Assembly: GCA_027449685.1 (NCBI GenBank)
Contig: DAIDLC010000001.1
Location: 95,353 to 159,352, forward strand
Direction of reading: 5' to 3'
Source: Ferrovaceae bacterium
GTDB lineage: Bacteria; Pseudomonadota; Gammaproteobacteria; Burkholderiales; Ferrovaceae
Length of the DNA: 64,000 nucleotides
A model generated the notes under the pieces. The model worked only from the letters and a program-made list of their open reading frames with translations, searched no databases and had not been told where the DNA came from. How positions within the stretch are numbered: position 1 is the stretch's first letter; every line of letters begins with the position of its first letter. Shown here piece after piece: positions 1-9,990 of this stretch. The translations under genes and the position numbers were made by a program.

Positions 1-1924
1 AATGATCGGCGTCATCGCAATCAATCCAGTAAAAACCTGCTGCTTCGAAATCCAGTTCATGCAGTGCCGGATGGTCACGATAGAGCCAGTTGAGGTCCCG
101 ACTCAAGCGCTGCAACCCCTGATGCCAATGGATATCGAGTAGCGACCAATCCAACCCTTGCTTGACCTGCCATTCCAGGCCGTGGCCAAATTCGTTTCCC
201 ATGAAATTGAGTTTCTTCCCGGGAAAGCACATCTGATAGGTAAACAGCAAGCGCACGTTGGCAAAGCGCTGCCAGGTATCACCGGGCATCTTGTCCAGCA
301 AGGATTTTTTTCCGTGGACCACCTCGTCATGAGAAAAAGGAAGCAGGAAATTTTCCGTGTAGGCGTATAGCTGTCCAAAGGTCAAATCCTGATGGTGATG
401 GCGCCGATAGACGGGGTCCCGGGAAAAATAGCGTAGCGTATCATTCATCCACCCCATATTCCATTTCATGGAAAACCCCAGCCCGCCCAGATAGATGGGG
501 CGCGATACCATGGGCCAGGAGGTGGATTCTTCAGCAATGGTGACAGCCCCGGGAAACTGTTCGTGCACCATCCAGTTGACTGCGCGCAAAAATGCCAAGG
601 CTTCCAGGTTTTCCCGGCCACCATGGATATTGGGAATCCATTCGCCGGCCTTGCGGGAATAATCCAGGTACAGCATGGAAGCGACCGCGTCCACCCGCAA
701 ACCGTCCACGTGAAACTCTGCCAGCCAGTAGTGGGCATTACTGAGCAAAAACCCCTGGACTTCATTGCGCCCGTAATTGAAAATCAGGGTTCCCCAGTCC
801 TGATGTGCTCCCAGGCGCGGGTCCTCATGTTCATATAAGGCGCTCCCATCAAAGCGTGCCAGGGCGAAATCATCGCGTGGAAAATGCCCGGGTACCCAGT
901 CCAGCAACACGCCGATACCAGCACGGTGACAGCGATTCACAAAGGCGCGAAAATCTTCCGGGGTTCCATAGCGGCTGGTGACACCAAAATAGCCGGTGGT
1001 TTGATAGCCCCAGGATTCATCCAGTGGATGTTCGCTCACCGGCATGAGTTCCAGATGGGTGTATCCCATTTCGCGCAGGTAAGGGATCAGCATGTCCGCC
1101 AGCGTGTTGAAATCGTGAAAAGTATCGTCACCGCCGGGCTTGCGCCATGAGCCCGGATGCACTTCATAAATGTTCATGGGCGCGTGTAACCAATCCTGGT
1201 GCGCCCGCGCTTGCATCCAGAGCGCATCGCTCCATGGGAACGTATTGGGCGGGCTGATGCGTGCCGCAGTTCCCGGGCGGCGTTCGAAGGACTGTCCACA
1301 GGGGTCTGTTTTGATCAGAATCTGGCCTGACTGGCGATTTCTGATTTCGAAGCGATAGAGGGCTCCTGGGGTCAAGAGGGGGAGGAATAGCTCCCAGACG
1401 CCACTGGAACCGCGCGCACGCATGGGGTGCTGGCGTCCATCCCAGTGGTTGAAGGACCCCAGCACGCTAACCCGTTCCGCGTTGGGAGCCCAGACGGCGA
1501 AGCGTACTCCGGATATGCCCTGGTGGGTAACGGCGTGGGACCCCAACATGTCATACATTCGTAACAATCGGCCCTCGTTGAACAGATGCAAGTCATGATC
1601 GGATATCAGGGGAGAAAAACTGTACGGGTCCCACGTTTCTGCTGATTGACCATCTTCTTCGTGGCGCAGGCGGCAAGGCAGGGGGGGCAGGCTACCCGTT
1701 CCCTGAAATTCAAACAGGCCGTGGGTATGCGTTTTATCCAGAGGCACCCATTGGTCCGCCCAGTATTCCACCTTGCTGGCATAGGGAAGAAACACCCGCA
1801 AGACCCACCCGCGTGGATGGGAATGGAGCCCCAGATAGTCGAAGGGATCGTGCAATCGCGCGTCCAGAAGCGCTTGCAGGGAAGGAGGAATGGAATTTTT
1901 ATTTTTCACGGTACGGTCCCTCAT
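1..1924 (-). CDS. glgB: 1,4-alpha-glucan branching enzyme GlgB, C-terminus cut off by window edge
   Basis: Transfers glucan segments to make alpha-1,6 branches in glycogen (GH13, cytoplasmic). Reading the minus strand from the ATG at 1924 gives one open frame of 641 codons to the window edge; the family is usually about 730 residues, so roughly 90 C-terminal residues lie outside. An N-terminal beta-sandwich is followed by the GH13 barrel. Visible catalytic elements are [13 protein letters not shown] with the nucleophile Asp (codons near 680-715), AEES with the acid Glu (near 530) and [12 protein letters not shown] with the third Asp (near 320). A GAGAG stretch precedes the ATG; an in-frame GTG at 1909, five codons in, is an alternative start. 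It is divergent from glgC across 88 bp. Confidence 0.96.
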   Translation of the reverse strand, partial: MRDRTVKNKNSIPPSLQALLDARLHDPFDYLGLHSHPRGWVLRVFLPYASKVEYWADQWVPLDKTHTHGLFEFQGTGSLPPLPCRLRHEEDGQSAETWDPYSFSPLISDHDLHLFNEGRLLRMYDMLGSHAVTHQGISGVRFAVWAPNAERVSVLGSFNHWDGRQHPMRARGSSGVWELFLPLLTPGALYRFEIRNRQSGQILIKTDPCGQSFERRPGTAARISPPNTFPWSDALWMQARAHQDWLHAPMNIYEVHPGSWRKPGGDDTFHDFNTLADMLIPYLREMGYTHLELMPVSEHPLDESWGYQTTGYFGVTSRYGTPEDFRAFVNRCHRAGIGVLLDWVPGHFPRDDFALARFDGSALYEHEDPRLGAHQDWGTLIFNYGRNEVQGFLLSNAHYWLAEFHVDGLRVDAVASMLYLDYSRKAGEWIPNIHGGRENLEALAFLRAVNWMVHEQFPGAVTIAEESTSWPMVSRPIYLGGLGFSMKWNMGWMNDTLRYFSRDPVYRRHHHQDLTFGQLYAYTENFLLPFSHDEVVHGKKSLLDKMPGDTWQRFANVRLLFTYQMCFPGKKLNFMGNEFGHGLEWQVKQGLDWSLLDIHWHQGLQRLSRDLNWLYRDHPALHELDFEAAGFYWIDCDDADH

Positions 1925-1947
1925 GGGGTTCTCTCTCGGAAATCAAT

Positions 1948-1953
1948 TATAAT
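1948..1953. promoter_or_regulatory. possible -10 element in the glgB/glgC divergent region
   Basis: TATAAT sits inside the palindrome ATTATAAT, so it reads as a -10 hexamer on both strands between the divergent glgB and glgC genes. No good -35 box is visible at the right distance on either strand, so this is a weak call. Confidence 0.3.
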
Positions 1954-2012
1954 GTTGGGAAACAAGACACTGCCAGTCCACTGACGGTAATAAATAATCG
2001 AGGAGCGAGATC

Positions 2013-3293
2013 ATGAACCCCCGGGATGCTGCATCCGAACGTTTCATTAGTGTACTGACCAAAAATTCCATTGCGCTCATACTGGCCGGTGGGCGCGGGT
2101 CCCGCCTCAAAGATCTTACCAAATGGCGTGCAAAACCAGCGCTGCAGTTTGGTGGCAAGTTTCGTATCGTGGACTTCCCCCTGTCCAACTGCATCAATTC
2201 CGGAATTCGTCGTATTGGGGTCGTCACGCAGTACAAGGCCCATAGTCTGATTCAACATATCCAGCATGGCTGGAGCTTCTTGCGCGGAGAGTTCAACGAA
2301 TTCGTCGAACTCCTGCCGGCACAACAGCGTATTCAAGAAGAATGGTACAAGGGCACTGCGGATGCCGTGTTTCAGAATCTGGATATCTTACGCTCCCATA
2401 ACCCGCAGCATGTCATCATTTTGGCGGGAGACCATATCTACAAGATGGATTATGGCAAAATGCTGGCTGCTCATGTCAGTTCCCATGCAGATATGACCAT
2501 CGCCTGTCTCACGGTTCCTTTGGCCGAGGCCAGCGCCTTTGGCGTGATGACGGTGGATGAAAACGCGCGAATCGTAGATTTCAACGAAAAACCGGATCAT
2601 CCCACGGCAATCCCCGGCATGCCCGATCAGGCCTTGGTGAGCATGGGGATTTATGTTTTCAGCACCCAATTTCTTTTTCAGCAGTTGATGCGCGATGCCG
2701 CCGATCCGCAATCCAAGCACGACTTTGGCAACGACATCATTCCCTGGTTGGTCCCCCGGCATCGTGTCTACGCCCACCGTTTCGAGGACAGTTGCGTGGG
2801 AGATGACGGCCTGCAACCCTACTGGCGTGATGTGGGAACGATCGACGCCTACTGGGAAGCCAATATGGAAATGACCAAGGTCATTCCCGATCTCAATCTT
2901 TATGACAAGAACTGGCCCATCTGGACGTATCAGGAACAACTCCCTCCAGCCAAATTTGTGTTTGACGATGAGGATCGCCGGGGTACTGCAGTGGATTCTC
3001 TGGTTTCTGGAGGAGACATCATCAGTGGTGGTCAGGTTCGACGCTCGATTCTGTTTTCCGATGTGCGCGTGGAGGCCAATGCCTTGGTGGAAGACAGTGT
3101 GATATTGCCCAATGTAGTGATTGGCAGTGGCGTGACACTCAAACGAGTCATCGTGGATCGCGGCTGCCACATTCCGCCAGGGATGCACATCGGCCTGGAT
3201 CGTCAACAGGATGAACAGCAATTTTACGTGTCGGAAAGAGGCGTAACCCTGGTAACGGCAGATATGCTCAACCAAAGTCGTTATCCCACCTGA
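2013..3293 (+). CDS. glgC: glucose-1-phosphate adenylyltransferase GlgC
   Basis: Makes ADP-glucose from glucose-1-phosphate and ATP, the committed step of bacterial glycogen synthesis. 426 residues, the normal length. The N-terminal nucleotidyltransferase domain shows [16 protein letters not shown] near residue 22, the [19 protein letters not shown] block, and [14 protein letters not shown] in the middle. The C-terminal part has the hexapeptide-type beta-helix expected of the family ([19 protein letters not shown]). AGGAG lies about 7 nt upstream of the ATG. It heads a plus-strand run with two GH57 enzymes. No glgA (glycogen synthase) or glgP is seen in the window. Confidence 0.97.
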   Translation: MNPRDAASERFISVLTKNSIALILAGGRGSRLKDLTKWRAKPALQFGGKFRIVDFPLSNCINSGIRRIGVVTQYKAHSLIQHIQHGWSFLRGEFNEFVELLPAQQRIQEEWYKGTADAVFQNLDILRSHNPQHVIILAGDHIYKMDYGKMLAAHVSSHADMTIACLTVPLAEASAFGVMTVDENARIVDFNEKPDHPTAIPGMPDQALVSMGIYVFSTQFLFQQLMRDAADPQSKHDFGNDIIPWLVPRHRVYAHRFEDSCVGDDGLQPYWRDVGTIDAYWEANMEMTKVIPDLNLYDKNWPIWTYQEQLPPAKFVFDDEDRRGTAVDSLVSGGDIISGGQVRRSILFSDVRVEANALVEDSVILPNVVIGSGVTLKRVIVDRGCHIPPGMHIGLDRQQDEQQFYVSERGVTLVTADMLNQSRYPT

Positions 3294-3390
3294 TGTACGG
3301 TCATTATTGCCTGCCAGAAGACTCTTGGACCCGCAAGGCTTGGCCTGAACAGTGTCTGGCGGCTCACTTCACTCTGGATGGTCTGCACCC

Positions 3391-5136
3391 ATGACCTACT
3401 CGCGCAAGCTACACCTGGTGCTGTGTTGGCACATGCACCAACCGGATTATCGTAGTGCTCGTGATTACCAATTCAAGCTACCCTGGACTTATCTGCATGC
3501 CATCAAGGATTACACCGACATGGCCTGGCACCTGGAACAGGTTCCCGGCTTGGCCTGTGTGGTGAATCTGGTTCCTTCCCTCCTGGATCAACTGGAAGAC
3601 TATCGGCAGCAGTTTGTAACGGGTAATCTGCGTGATCCCTTGCTGGCGTTATTGCAACGCAAGGACCTGGAGCGCCTTTCAGAGCCTGAACGGCAGTTGA
3701 TTCTGGAAGCCTGTTTTCGCTGCAATCACGACAAAATGATTGCACCCTATCCGGCCTACAGTCGATTGTATGATTTGCTGCGCAGCGTGCAACCGGTCGC
3801 GGACGATCCCAGTCTTCTGGCCTATTTCTCGCCCCAGTATCTGGCGGATGTCCTGGTGTGGTACCACCTGGCCTGGATGGGGGAAAGCATACGTCGTACC
3901 AATCCCCTGGTGCTGCGTCTCATGGCCAAGGGAATCCTGTTTTCTGGGGACGATAGACGGGCGTTGTTCGATTTCATTGGAGAGCTGATTGCTCAAATCA
4001 TCCCTCGGTATCGCGCGTTACAGGACAGCAACCAGATAGAATTATCCACTACTCCCGCGTTTCATCCCATCGTGCCCTTGTTACTGGATTTCAAGGTGGC
4101 CCGCGAAACCGACCTGAGCATGCCTCTTCCAGCGGCCGGCGCCTATCCTGGTGGACGGGTGCGCTCAAAGGCCCAATTACACGAGGCGCATACCCGACAC
4201 CAGCACTTTTTTGGCCTACGGGCGCGGGGCATGTGGCCTTCCGAAGGCGCAATTTCTCCCGAAGCGCTGGAGGTGATGGCAGAAGTGGGTTGTCAATGGT
4301 GCGCCACGGGCGAAACCATTCTGGCCAACAGCCTGCGTGCTGGCAGGGGGGAGTCCCCCTTGGGCGAGCGCAAGCAATGGTTGTATACCCCCTACCAGTA
4401 TGCTACCCCTCACGGGGAGATCACCTGTTTTTTTCGCGACGACGTGCTCTCCGACAAAATCGGCTTCGAATATGCCAAATGGAATGGTGAAGACGCGGCC
4501 CAGGACCTCATCCATACCCTGGAGACCATCTATCAGGAAACCGAGCCCCATCGAGAGCCGGTGGTGACTATCGTGCTCGATGGTGAAAACGCCTGGGAGT
4601 ACTACCCCTATAATGGGTATTATTTTCTTAGCGCCTTGTACCAGGCCTTGCAGCAACATCCTTTCATCAACCCTACCACCTTCTCTCATTGCCTGGACCT
4701 CATGGCCTTTCAGAAGACCCGGCAGGAGCCCGTTCACATTGCTCCCCGGGTGTTGACGCATCTGGTCTCGGGCAGTTGGGTCTATGGCACGTTAAGTACC
4801 TGGATTGGTGATCCCGCCAAAAATATGGCCTGGGACTTATTGGTGGAAGCCAAACATCACTATGATCGGGTGATGAGCGAACAGCTTCTGAATGCTGAGG
4901 AAGCGCATCAAGCGCAACGCCAATTGAGCATCTGTGAGGGTTCGGATTGGTTCTGGTGGTTTGGGGATTATAACAACGCGCAAAGTGTTCGCTCCTTCGA
5001 CAAACTCTACCGTCATAATCTGACCAATCTTTATCATTTGCTGAAGCTGCCGCCCCCCCCCAGACTTCTCCAGCCCTTGAGCCTGGGTAGTGCGTCGGAT
5101 CAGGCAGGCGGAGCCATGCGTCGCACAACGGAGTGA
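3391..5136 (+). CDS. glycoside hydrolase family 57 protein (alpha-amylase/glucanotransferase type)
   Basis: A GH57 enzyme of the COG1449 type, expected to act on alpha-glucans such as glycogen; exact specificity cannot be read from sequence. From the ATG at 3391 it is 581 residues. The family's N-terminal motif HMHQPDY is near residue 11. The presumed nucleophile Glu is in MWPSEGAISPEALE (about residue 285) and the acid/base Asp in VLDGENAWEYY (about residue 397). A GTG at 3352 would add 13 residues but has no clear ribosome site. The stop overlaps an alternative GTG of the next GH57 gene, so the two are likely co-transcribed with glgC. Confidence 0.9.
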   Translation: MTYSRKLHLVLCWHMHQPDYRSARDYQFKLPWTYLHAIKDYTDMAWHLEQVPGLACVVNLVPSLLDQLEDYRQQFVTGNLRDPLLALLQRKDLERLSEPERQLILEACFRCNHDKMIAPYPAYSRLYDLLRSVQPVADDPSLLAYFSPQYLADVLVWYHLAWMGESIRRTNPLVLRLMAKGILFSGDDRRALFDFIGELIAQIIPRYRALQDSNQIELSTTPAFHPIVPLLLDFKVARETDLSMPLPAAGAYPGGRVRSKAQLHEAHTRHQHFFGLRARGMWPSEGAISPEALEVMAEVGCQWCATGETILANSLRAGRGESPLGERKQWLYTPYQYATPHGEITCFFRDDVLSDKIGFEYAKWNGEDAAQDLIHTLETIYQETEPHREPVVTIVLDGENAWEYYPYNGYYFLSALYQALQQHPFINPTTFSHCLDLMAFQKTRQEPVHIAPRVLTHLVSGSWVYGTLSTWIGDPAKNMAWDLLVEAKHHYDRVMSEQLLNAEEAHQAQRQLSICEGSDWFWWFGDYNNAQSVRSFDKLYRHNLTNLYHLLKLPPPPRLLQPLSLGSASDQAGGAMRRTTE

Positions 5137-5144
5137 AACACACC

Positions 5145-7187
5145 ATGTCGAAACAAATCGCCTTGCTGCTGGGGGTGCATGCCCATCAACCCGTGGGTAA
5201 TTTCAACGAAGTGATCGACGATGCGCATTTGCGGTGCTACCAGCCTTTTTTGCGCATGATGAACCGCTTCCCTCGGTTCCATTTTTCCATTCATATCAGT
5301 GGCTGGCTGTTGGCCAATCTGCAACGCAAATTTCCCGATGACATGAATCTGCTGCGCACCATGGTGCTCCGCGGCCAGGCGGAATTATTTACCGCCGGTT
5401 ATACCGAGCCCGTGCTGGCGTCGATCCCGGTGCGCGATCGTATCGGACAGGTCAACCTGATGTCGGAACGTTTGGAACAAGCCTTTACCCAACGCCCCCA
5501 AGGGGCCTGGTTGACCGAGCGTGTGTGGGACTCTACGGTGGTGCCTTCGCTCGTGGCCTGTGGGGTGAACTATGTGACGGTGGATGATTACCATTTTCTC
5601 TGCGCAGGACAGGATGCAGCAGCCCTGAAAGGGTATTTCAGCACCGAAGAAGATGGACGGCGCCTGGACATCTATCCCATTTCCGAAGCGCTTCGCTACC
5701 GGATTCCCTTTTCTCCGGCGCGGGAGGTTGTGGGTTATCTGGAGGCGTTGGCTAGCGAGGACATGCCTGGCGCCATTTATTTTGATGACATCGAAAAATT
5801 TGGTATCTGGCCAGAAACCTATGACTGGGTTTATCAACAGGGATGGCTGGAGCAGTTTGTTCAAGGGGTGCTGGATTCTCCTGTCATCCGGCCCATGCGT
5901 TATGGGGATTATCATCAGCACGCGCGCACGCGCGGGGTAGTGTACCTGCCCACCACGTCCTACATCGAGATGAATGAGTGGACCTTGCCGGCACAACCGG
6001 CGCGGGTATTTTCCGACCTCGTGAATCGGTCCAAGCAGGATGGACGCTACGATATCCAAAAGGCGTTTATCCGAGGAGGGATCTGGCGCAACTTTCTGAG
6101 CCGTTATCCGGAATCCAACTGGATGCATAAACGCATGGTGTCTTTGTCCAATCGCTTCAATCAATTGGTCGAAACGCGTAAAACAGCCGAGATGCGGGAT
6201 CACCTGTACGAAGCACAAGCCAACGATGCTTACTGGCATGGATTGTTTGGAGGGCTTTATCTGCCGCATTTGCGCCGTGCCATCTATCACGCTCTGGTGC
6301 GCCTGGAATTTTTGTTGGACATGGTCAATCCGCGTGCTTCATGCAGCGCGATGGATCTGGATCTGGATGGGTATGAAGAGTATTTTCTGCATGACGAGTC
6401 GGTGCAGATCGTGGTGCGCTCCCAAGGATTGGCAGATGTGCTGGAGTTGGACAGCTATCGACTCAATCACAATTTTGCCGATACGCTCAGACGCCAGGAA
6501 GAACACTATCATGGCAAGGCGCAGGCTTCTCTTGCTTCAGAAAACAAGCCAGCAGCTGATGGGATTGCCAATCCCCATGAGCAGGTCAGCTTCAAGCATG
6601 ACATTCAGCCGCACGATCTACTCACGGACGAATTGCCCCGATCCTTGTTCATCGACCGTTTTGTCGTGCCGGAGCAAGGGCATGCTGCTGCAACACTCAT
6701 CCGTTATCTTCCCGCAGACGTGGAATCGGATAACACATCCCTGGTCTTCAACGCACTCCCCCAGTTACAAGAGGCGGGGATCGATCTGACCAAAACCTAT
6801 CGCATTGCTCCCCAAACCCTGATCGTGTCTTACGATTTTCATGCACCGCCCCAGGCAGATCTGGCAGTGGAAATCAATCTGGCGATGCCCAGTTGCGATG
6901 GTCCAGCCGGCTGTCTGGAAGTGGCTGGTGAAGTTTTGGGGGGATTTGGTCAAATTCACGAACGTCGGGAGGTTCTTGAGCTGCTGCTGCGCGATGAAGT
7001 ACTGGGGGGGCGGCTGGTATTGAGTACCAGCCAACCGGCTCACTTTCAGGCCGCCCCGCTCATGAGCGTTTCCCAATCCGAGGCTGGTTTTGAAAAAATC
7101 ATGCAGGCCATGACGTTGCATTTATCCTGGAGCGCCTCTGCCCTCATCCACCCCCTGGAAATCCGGATGACCTTCTATCCGCTGTAA
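5145..7187 (+). CDS. GH57 4-alpha-glucanotransferase-like protein
   Basis: Resembles the Thermococcus litoralis type 4-alpha-glucanotransferase: an N-terminal GH57 barrel followed by DUF1925/DUF1926-type beta-rich regions, 680 residues. GVHAHQPVGNF lies at the N-terminus. The nucleophile Glu is in WLTERVWDS (residue 125 from this start) and the second catalytic Asp in YFDDIEKFGIWPE (residue 214), close to the known positions in the archaeal enzyme. The ATG at 5145 has GGAG 11 nt upstream; a GTG at 5133 overlapping the previous stop is possible. It probably remodels or mobilises glycogen together with the neighbouring GH57 protein. Confidence 0.88.
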   Translation: MSKQIALLLGVHAHQPVGNFNEVIDDAHLRCYQPFLRMMNRFPRFHFSIHISGWLLANLQRKFPDDMNLLRTMVLRGQAELFTAGYTEPVLASIPVRDRIGQVNLMSERLEQAFTQRPQGAWLTERVWDSTVVPSLVACGVNYVTVDDYHFLCAGQDAAALKGYFSTEEDGRRLDIYPISEALRYRIPFSPAREVVGYLEALASEDMPGAIYFDDIEKFGIWPETYDWVYQQGWLEQFVQGVLDSPVIRPMRYGDYHQHARTRGVVYLPTTSYIEMNEWTLPAQPARVFSDLVNRSKQDGRYDIQKAFIRGGIWRNFLSRYPESNWMHKRMVSLSNRFNQLVETRKTAEMRDHLYEAQANDAYWHGLFGGLYLPHLRRAIYHALVRLEFLLDMVNPRASCSAMDLDLDGYEEYFLHDESVQIVVRSQGLADVLELDSYRLNHNFADTLRRQEEHYHGKAQASLASENKPAADGIANPHEQVSFKHDIQPHDLLTDELPRSLFIDRFVVPEQGHAAATLIRYLPADVESDNTSLVFNALPQLQEAGIDLTKTYRIAPQTLIVSYDFHAPPQADLAVEINLAMPSCDGPAGCLEVAGEVLGGFGQIHERREVLELLLRDEVLGGRLVLSTSQPAHFQAAPLMSVSQSEAGFEKIMQAMTLHLSWSASALIHPLEIRMTFYPL

Positions 7188-7235
7188 ACCCCAGTGGGCA
7201 GATGGGTGGATTCAGGATACTATGTGACGTTTTGA

Positions 7236-8165
7236 ATGGATCGAGTGGAAGACTGGGACGACATGGCAATCATCGGCAAAGGCGAGCGCGCACGAGGAAT
7301 GGAACCACAAAGCATGGGAACCGAGCAGAGCCGGGGTGTTTTCACCAGGCTGCACGTGCACCGCTTGAGGTTTTCCTGGGGCCATTGGCGCCATCAGGGG
7401 CTTTTGCTCTGTTCGTTGGGTGCTCTCGTTACGACTTTGGCAGGATGCGGCGGTGGCAGCGGAACGGGTGGGGTCGCGTCGGGACCCAGTGCGATACAGG
7501 GGCTGGCTGTGGGAACGACCATTTTGGGGGCCCCTCAGTTGGCCGCCATTCTGGAAACCGGAGAAATGTACAGTTTCATCCTGAGTGGCTCGCAGGTCTC
7601 CTTGGTGGATCATGGCATGGTGCAGGCCGGCGGTGCGGTTTTGACGGGCAACCTCACGGAATACAATGTCACCGCCAATACCCAAACCACGGGGGCCATC
7701 TTCATTGGAACTTATTCTCCAGCCTCGGCAACGGTTGCGGGGGGATTGTCCATCGAGACCAGTTTTTCCAATGGAACCAACCTGAATACCTACACGTCCG
7801 TGTATTTGACACAACCGCCGTATTCCAGCCCAGCGCAACAGTCGGCCTTGACGGGTAGTTACAGTGCCCCTTATCTGTATAACGGCGCAGCACTCACCTT
7901 GACGATCGATGCAACCGGGTCCATTAGCGGCACCAGCACTTCCTGTGCCCTGTCCGGTCATGCCGCCCCGCACGGAACCACCCTGGATGTATATGACATT
8001 CAATTGGCGCAGACCGGTGCGGGATGCTTGCCTGCGGGTGTTACCAACGTATCGGGGATCGCTTTTCTTTATACAGCGCCCACTGCGACCAAACCGACTT
8101 TGTATGTGGGGGCCCTGAATGCCACTCAGAGCAACGGATTCTTTTGGGCTGGTGCACAACAGTAA
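7236..8165 (+). CDS. putative lipoprotein of unknown function
   Basis: A secreted lipoprotein by sequence: a hydrophobic segment ends in the lipobox LAGC, followed by a Gly/Ser-rich linker (CGGGSGTGG) and about 235 residues rich in Thr, Ser, Ala and Gly, as in beta-strand envelope proteins. The mature part has two further cysteines (SCALSG and GAGCLPAG) that could form a disulfide. The start is uncertain: in-frame ATGs at 7236, 7263, 7299 and 7314 are possible and none has a convincing ribosome site; a start at 7314 would give the most ordinary signal-peptide length. I do not recognise the family. It follows the GH57 gene by about 50-130 bp. Confidence 0.6.
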   Translation: MDRVEDWDDMAIIGKGERARGMEPQSMGTEQSRGVFTRLHVHRLRFSWGHWRHQGLLLCSLGALVTTLAGCGGGSGTGGVASGPSAIQGLAVGTTILGAPQLAAILETGEMYSFILSGSQVSLVDHGMVQAGGAVLTGNLTEYNVTANTQTTGAIFIGTYSPASATVAGGLSIETSFSNGTNLNTYTSVYLTQPPYSSPAQQSALTGSYSAPYLYNGAALTLTIDATGSISGTSTSCALSGHAAPHGTTLDVYDIQLAQTGAGCLPAGVTNVSGIAFLYTAPTATKPTLYVGALNATQSNGFFWAGAQQ

Positions 8166-8286
8166 GGGCGCTCCAGATCTTTTGAACCACACGGGAAGGT
8201 TACCTTGCTGGCCAGTGTTGACCTACGATACTCCACCTGTCATCGAATCATCGGCTCAGGTGGCGTAGTGCCTCTCCAGTCTGTCG

Positions 8287-9201
8287 TTACGCTTCACGAC
8301 GAGTTGTCTTTACCGCCGACGAAGGAGGTACATGCCCGGTAGCCACGTGTTGTCGGGCCGAGTCGCAGTGGGTTTTTTGATCGTCAAAAAAAATGTCAGC
8401 ACCAAACGCTTCCAGTACCTTTCCCTTTTGAACCCCCCCTAAAAAAATGGCCTCGTCGATCCGTACGCCCCAGGTTCGTAAGGTCTGAATCACGCGTTTA
8501 TGGGCCGGCGCGTTGCGGGCAGTAACCAAAGCGGTGCGGATGGGGGGTTGTGCCGGATCGTGATCTTGCTGGATTTTATGCAAGGCTTCCAGAAAAGCCC
8601 GAAAAGGACCACTGGCCAGCGGAGTATTGGCCATGGCCCGTTCGTGGGCAATGAAGGCCTCCAGGCCCTGTTCCTGGAAAATCTTTTCTGCCTCGTCAGA
8701 AAAGAGTACGGCATCTCCGTCAAAAGCGATCCGTAACTGACTGTCTGCACGACCACTCACGGTGGAAGAAAGAATAGTGGCGGCAGGAATTCCGGAGCTG
8801 ATGGCTTGACGTACGTCTTCAGCCTCGGTGGATAAAAACAGGTTGAGTCCCAAGGCACTGGCATAACGATAGGGGCTGTCCCCGCGCGAAAAGACCGCTC
8901 GGGTAATGTTCAGTCCATGGTGTTCGATGGCATTGAAGATGCGCAAACCCGAATCGGCGCTATTTCGGGAGAGCAGGATCACCTCCACGCTGGGTTCACC
9001 GCGCGCGGATTTCAAGGCCAATAATTTTTTTACCAGCCCAAACGCCACCCCCTCTGCCAGAGGCAGATTTTCGTGTTCGATCTGGTAGTTGCTATATTCC
9101 TCCACGCCCTTGCTCAAAAAAATTTGGTGGCTTTCGTTCAAGTCGAACAAGGCACGGGAAGAAATGCCCACCACCAGTTTTTCGGCCAAGGTTACGGACA
9201 T
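8287..9201 (-). CDS. 5'-nucleotidase (cN-I type family)
   Basis: 304 residues resembling the 5'-nucleotidase family related to eukaryotic cytosolic 5'-nucleotidase I (PF06189), which dephosphorylates nucleoside monophosphates. Visible features are the N-terminal ISSRALFDLNESH stretch, VILLSRNSADSG, RIAFDGDAVLFSDE in the middle and IFFDDQKTHC near the C-terminus, a HAD-like set of Asp residues. GGAGGA lies 6 nt before the ATG. It is the last gene of the minus-strand cobalamin run, 72 bp after cobO; whether it takes part in cobalamin salvage (for instance on a nucleotide by-product) or only lies downstream is not shown by the sequence. Confidence 0.85.
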   Translation of the reverse strand: MSVTLAEKLVVGISSRALFDLNESHQIFLSKGVEEYSNYQIEHENLPLAEGVAFGLVKKLLALKSARGEPSVEVILLSRNSADSGLRIFNAIEHHGLNITRAVFSRGDSPYRYASALGLNLFLSTEAEDVRQAISSGIPAATILSSTVSGRADSQLRIAFDGDAVLFSDEAEKIFQEQGLEAFIAHERAMANTPLASGPFRAFLEALHKIQQDHDPAQPPIRTALVTARNAPAHKRVIQTLRTWGVRIDEAIFLGGVQKGKVLEAFGADIFFDDQKTHCDSARQHVATGHVPPSSAVKTTRREA

Positions 9202-9273
9202 GGGGGAATTCCTCCAGGGAGAAAGGCTATGAGCCGGCTTGAGCCGAAGGCCTGGGGGCGGCTCAAGACCGGA

Positions 9274-9888
9274 TTACAAGTCGACGCCTGGCTGTGCGGC
9301 AATCCCGGCCCGGAAAGCATGTTTGACTTCCTCCAAGCGGCTGACCGTGTCGGCCAGTTCTATCAGTTCGGTTTTGGCGGCACGCCCGGTAAGGACTACA
9401 TGTTGCTCTGCGGGCCGATTTTTGATGGCTTCCAGGACAGGTTCCAGCGCCAGATAACCATAATTGAACAAATAGGTGATTTCGTCCAGCACCACCAGGC
9501 GGATATCCGGGTTGCATAAGGCGGCCTGGGCTTTGTGCCAACCGCTTTGCGCCAATTCCTTGTCACGCTCCAGGTTTTGGGTTTCCCAGGTAAATCCCTC
9601 GCCGCAAATTTCCCACTGTACCAGCGGTTGATTGGAAAAGAAGGCCTGTTCACCCGTATCGATGGCCCCCTTGATGAATTGAAATACCGCGCAACGGTAT
9701 CCATAACCCAAAGCCCGCGCCACCATGCCAAAGGCTGAACTGGATTTGCCTTTGCCGTTACCCGTGAGCACCAATACCACCCCACGCTGGATGGTGGCGC
9801 GTGCAATGGCCGCATCCACCACGGCCTTTCTTTTTTCCATGCGGCGTTGATGGCGTGTGTTTTGATCTGAATCCTGGGCCACTGGCAT
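9274..9888 (-). CDS. cobO: cob(I)yrinic acid a,c-diamide adenosyltransferase (CobO/BtuR type)
   Basis: Adds the 5'-deoxyadenosyl group to the cobalt of corrinoids. 204 residues, the family's usual size. The P-loop TGNGKGKSS is at residues 42-50, with AFGMVARALGYGYR directly after. The sequence LVVLDEITYLFNYGYL carries the conserved acidic motif. GGAG lies 8 nt upstream of the ATG. It follows the BtuM-like gene by about 100 bp on the same strand in the riboswitch-headed cobalamin unit. Confidence 0.95.
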   Translation of the reverse strand: MPVAQDSDQNTRHQRRMEKRKAVVDAAIARATIQRGVVLVLTGNGKGKSSSAFGMVARALGYGYRCAVFQFIKGAIDTGEQAFFSNQPLVQWEICGEGFTWETQNLERDKELAQSGWHKAQAALCNPDIRLVVLDEITYLFNYGYLALEPVLEAIKNRPAEQHVVLTGRAAKTELIELADTVSRLEEVKHAFRAGIAAQPGVDL

Positions 9889-9990
9889 GGTTAGCTCCAG
9901 AGAAAGTCACGGGCGCAAAGAAGGCCCTGCGCCGCATGCGGGAAAAACCGTATAGCCCTGCAGCAGGGCAGAACGCGGGGATGGCGTGGG

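Noticed and set aside
2388-3275. 295-codon minus-strand open frame over glgC
   Set aside because: Shadow of glgC; no domain and no ribosome site.
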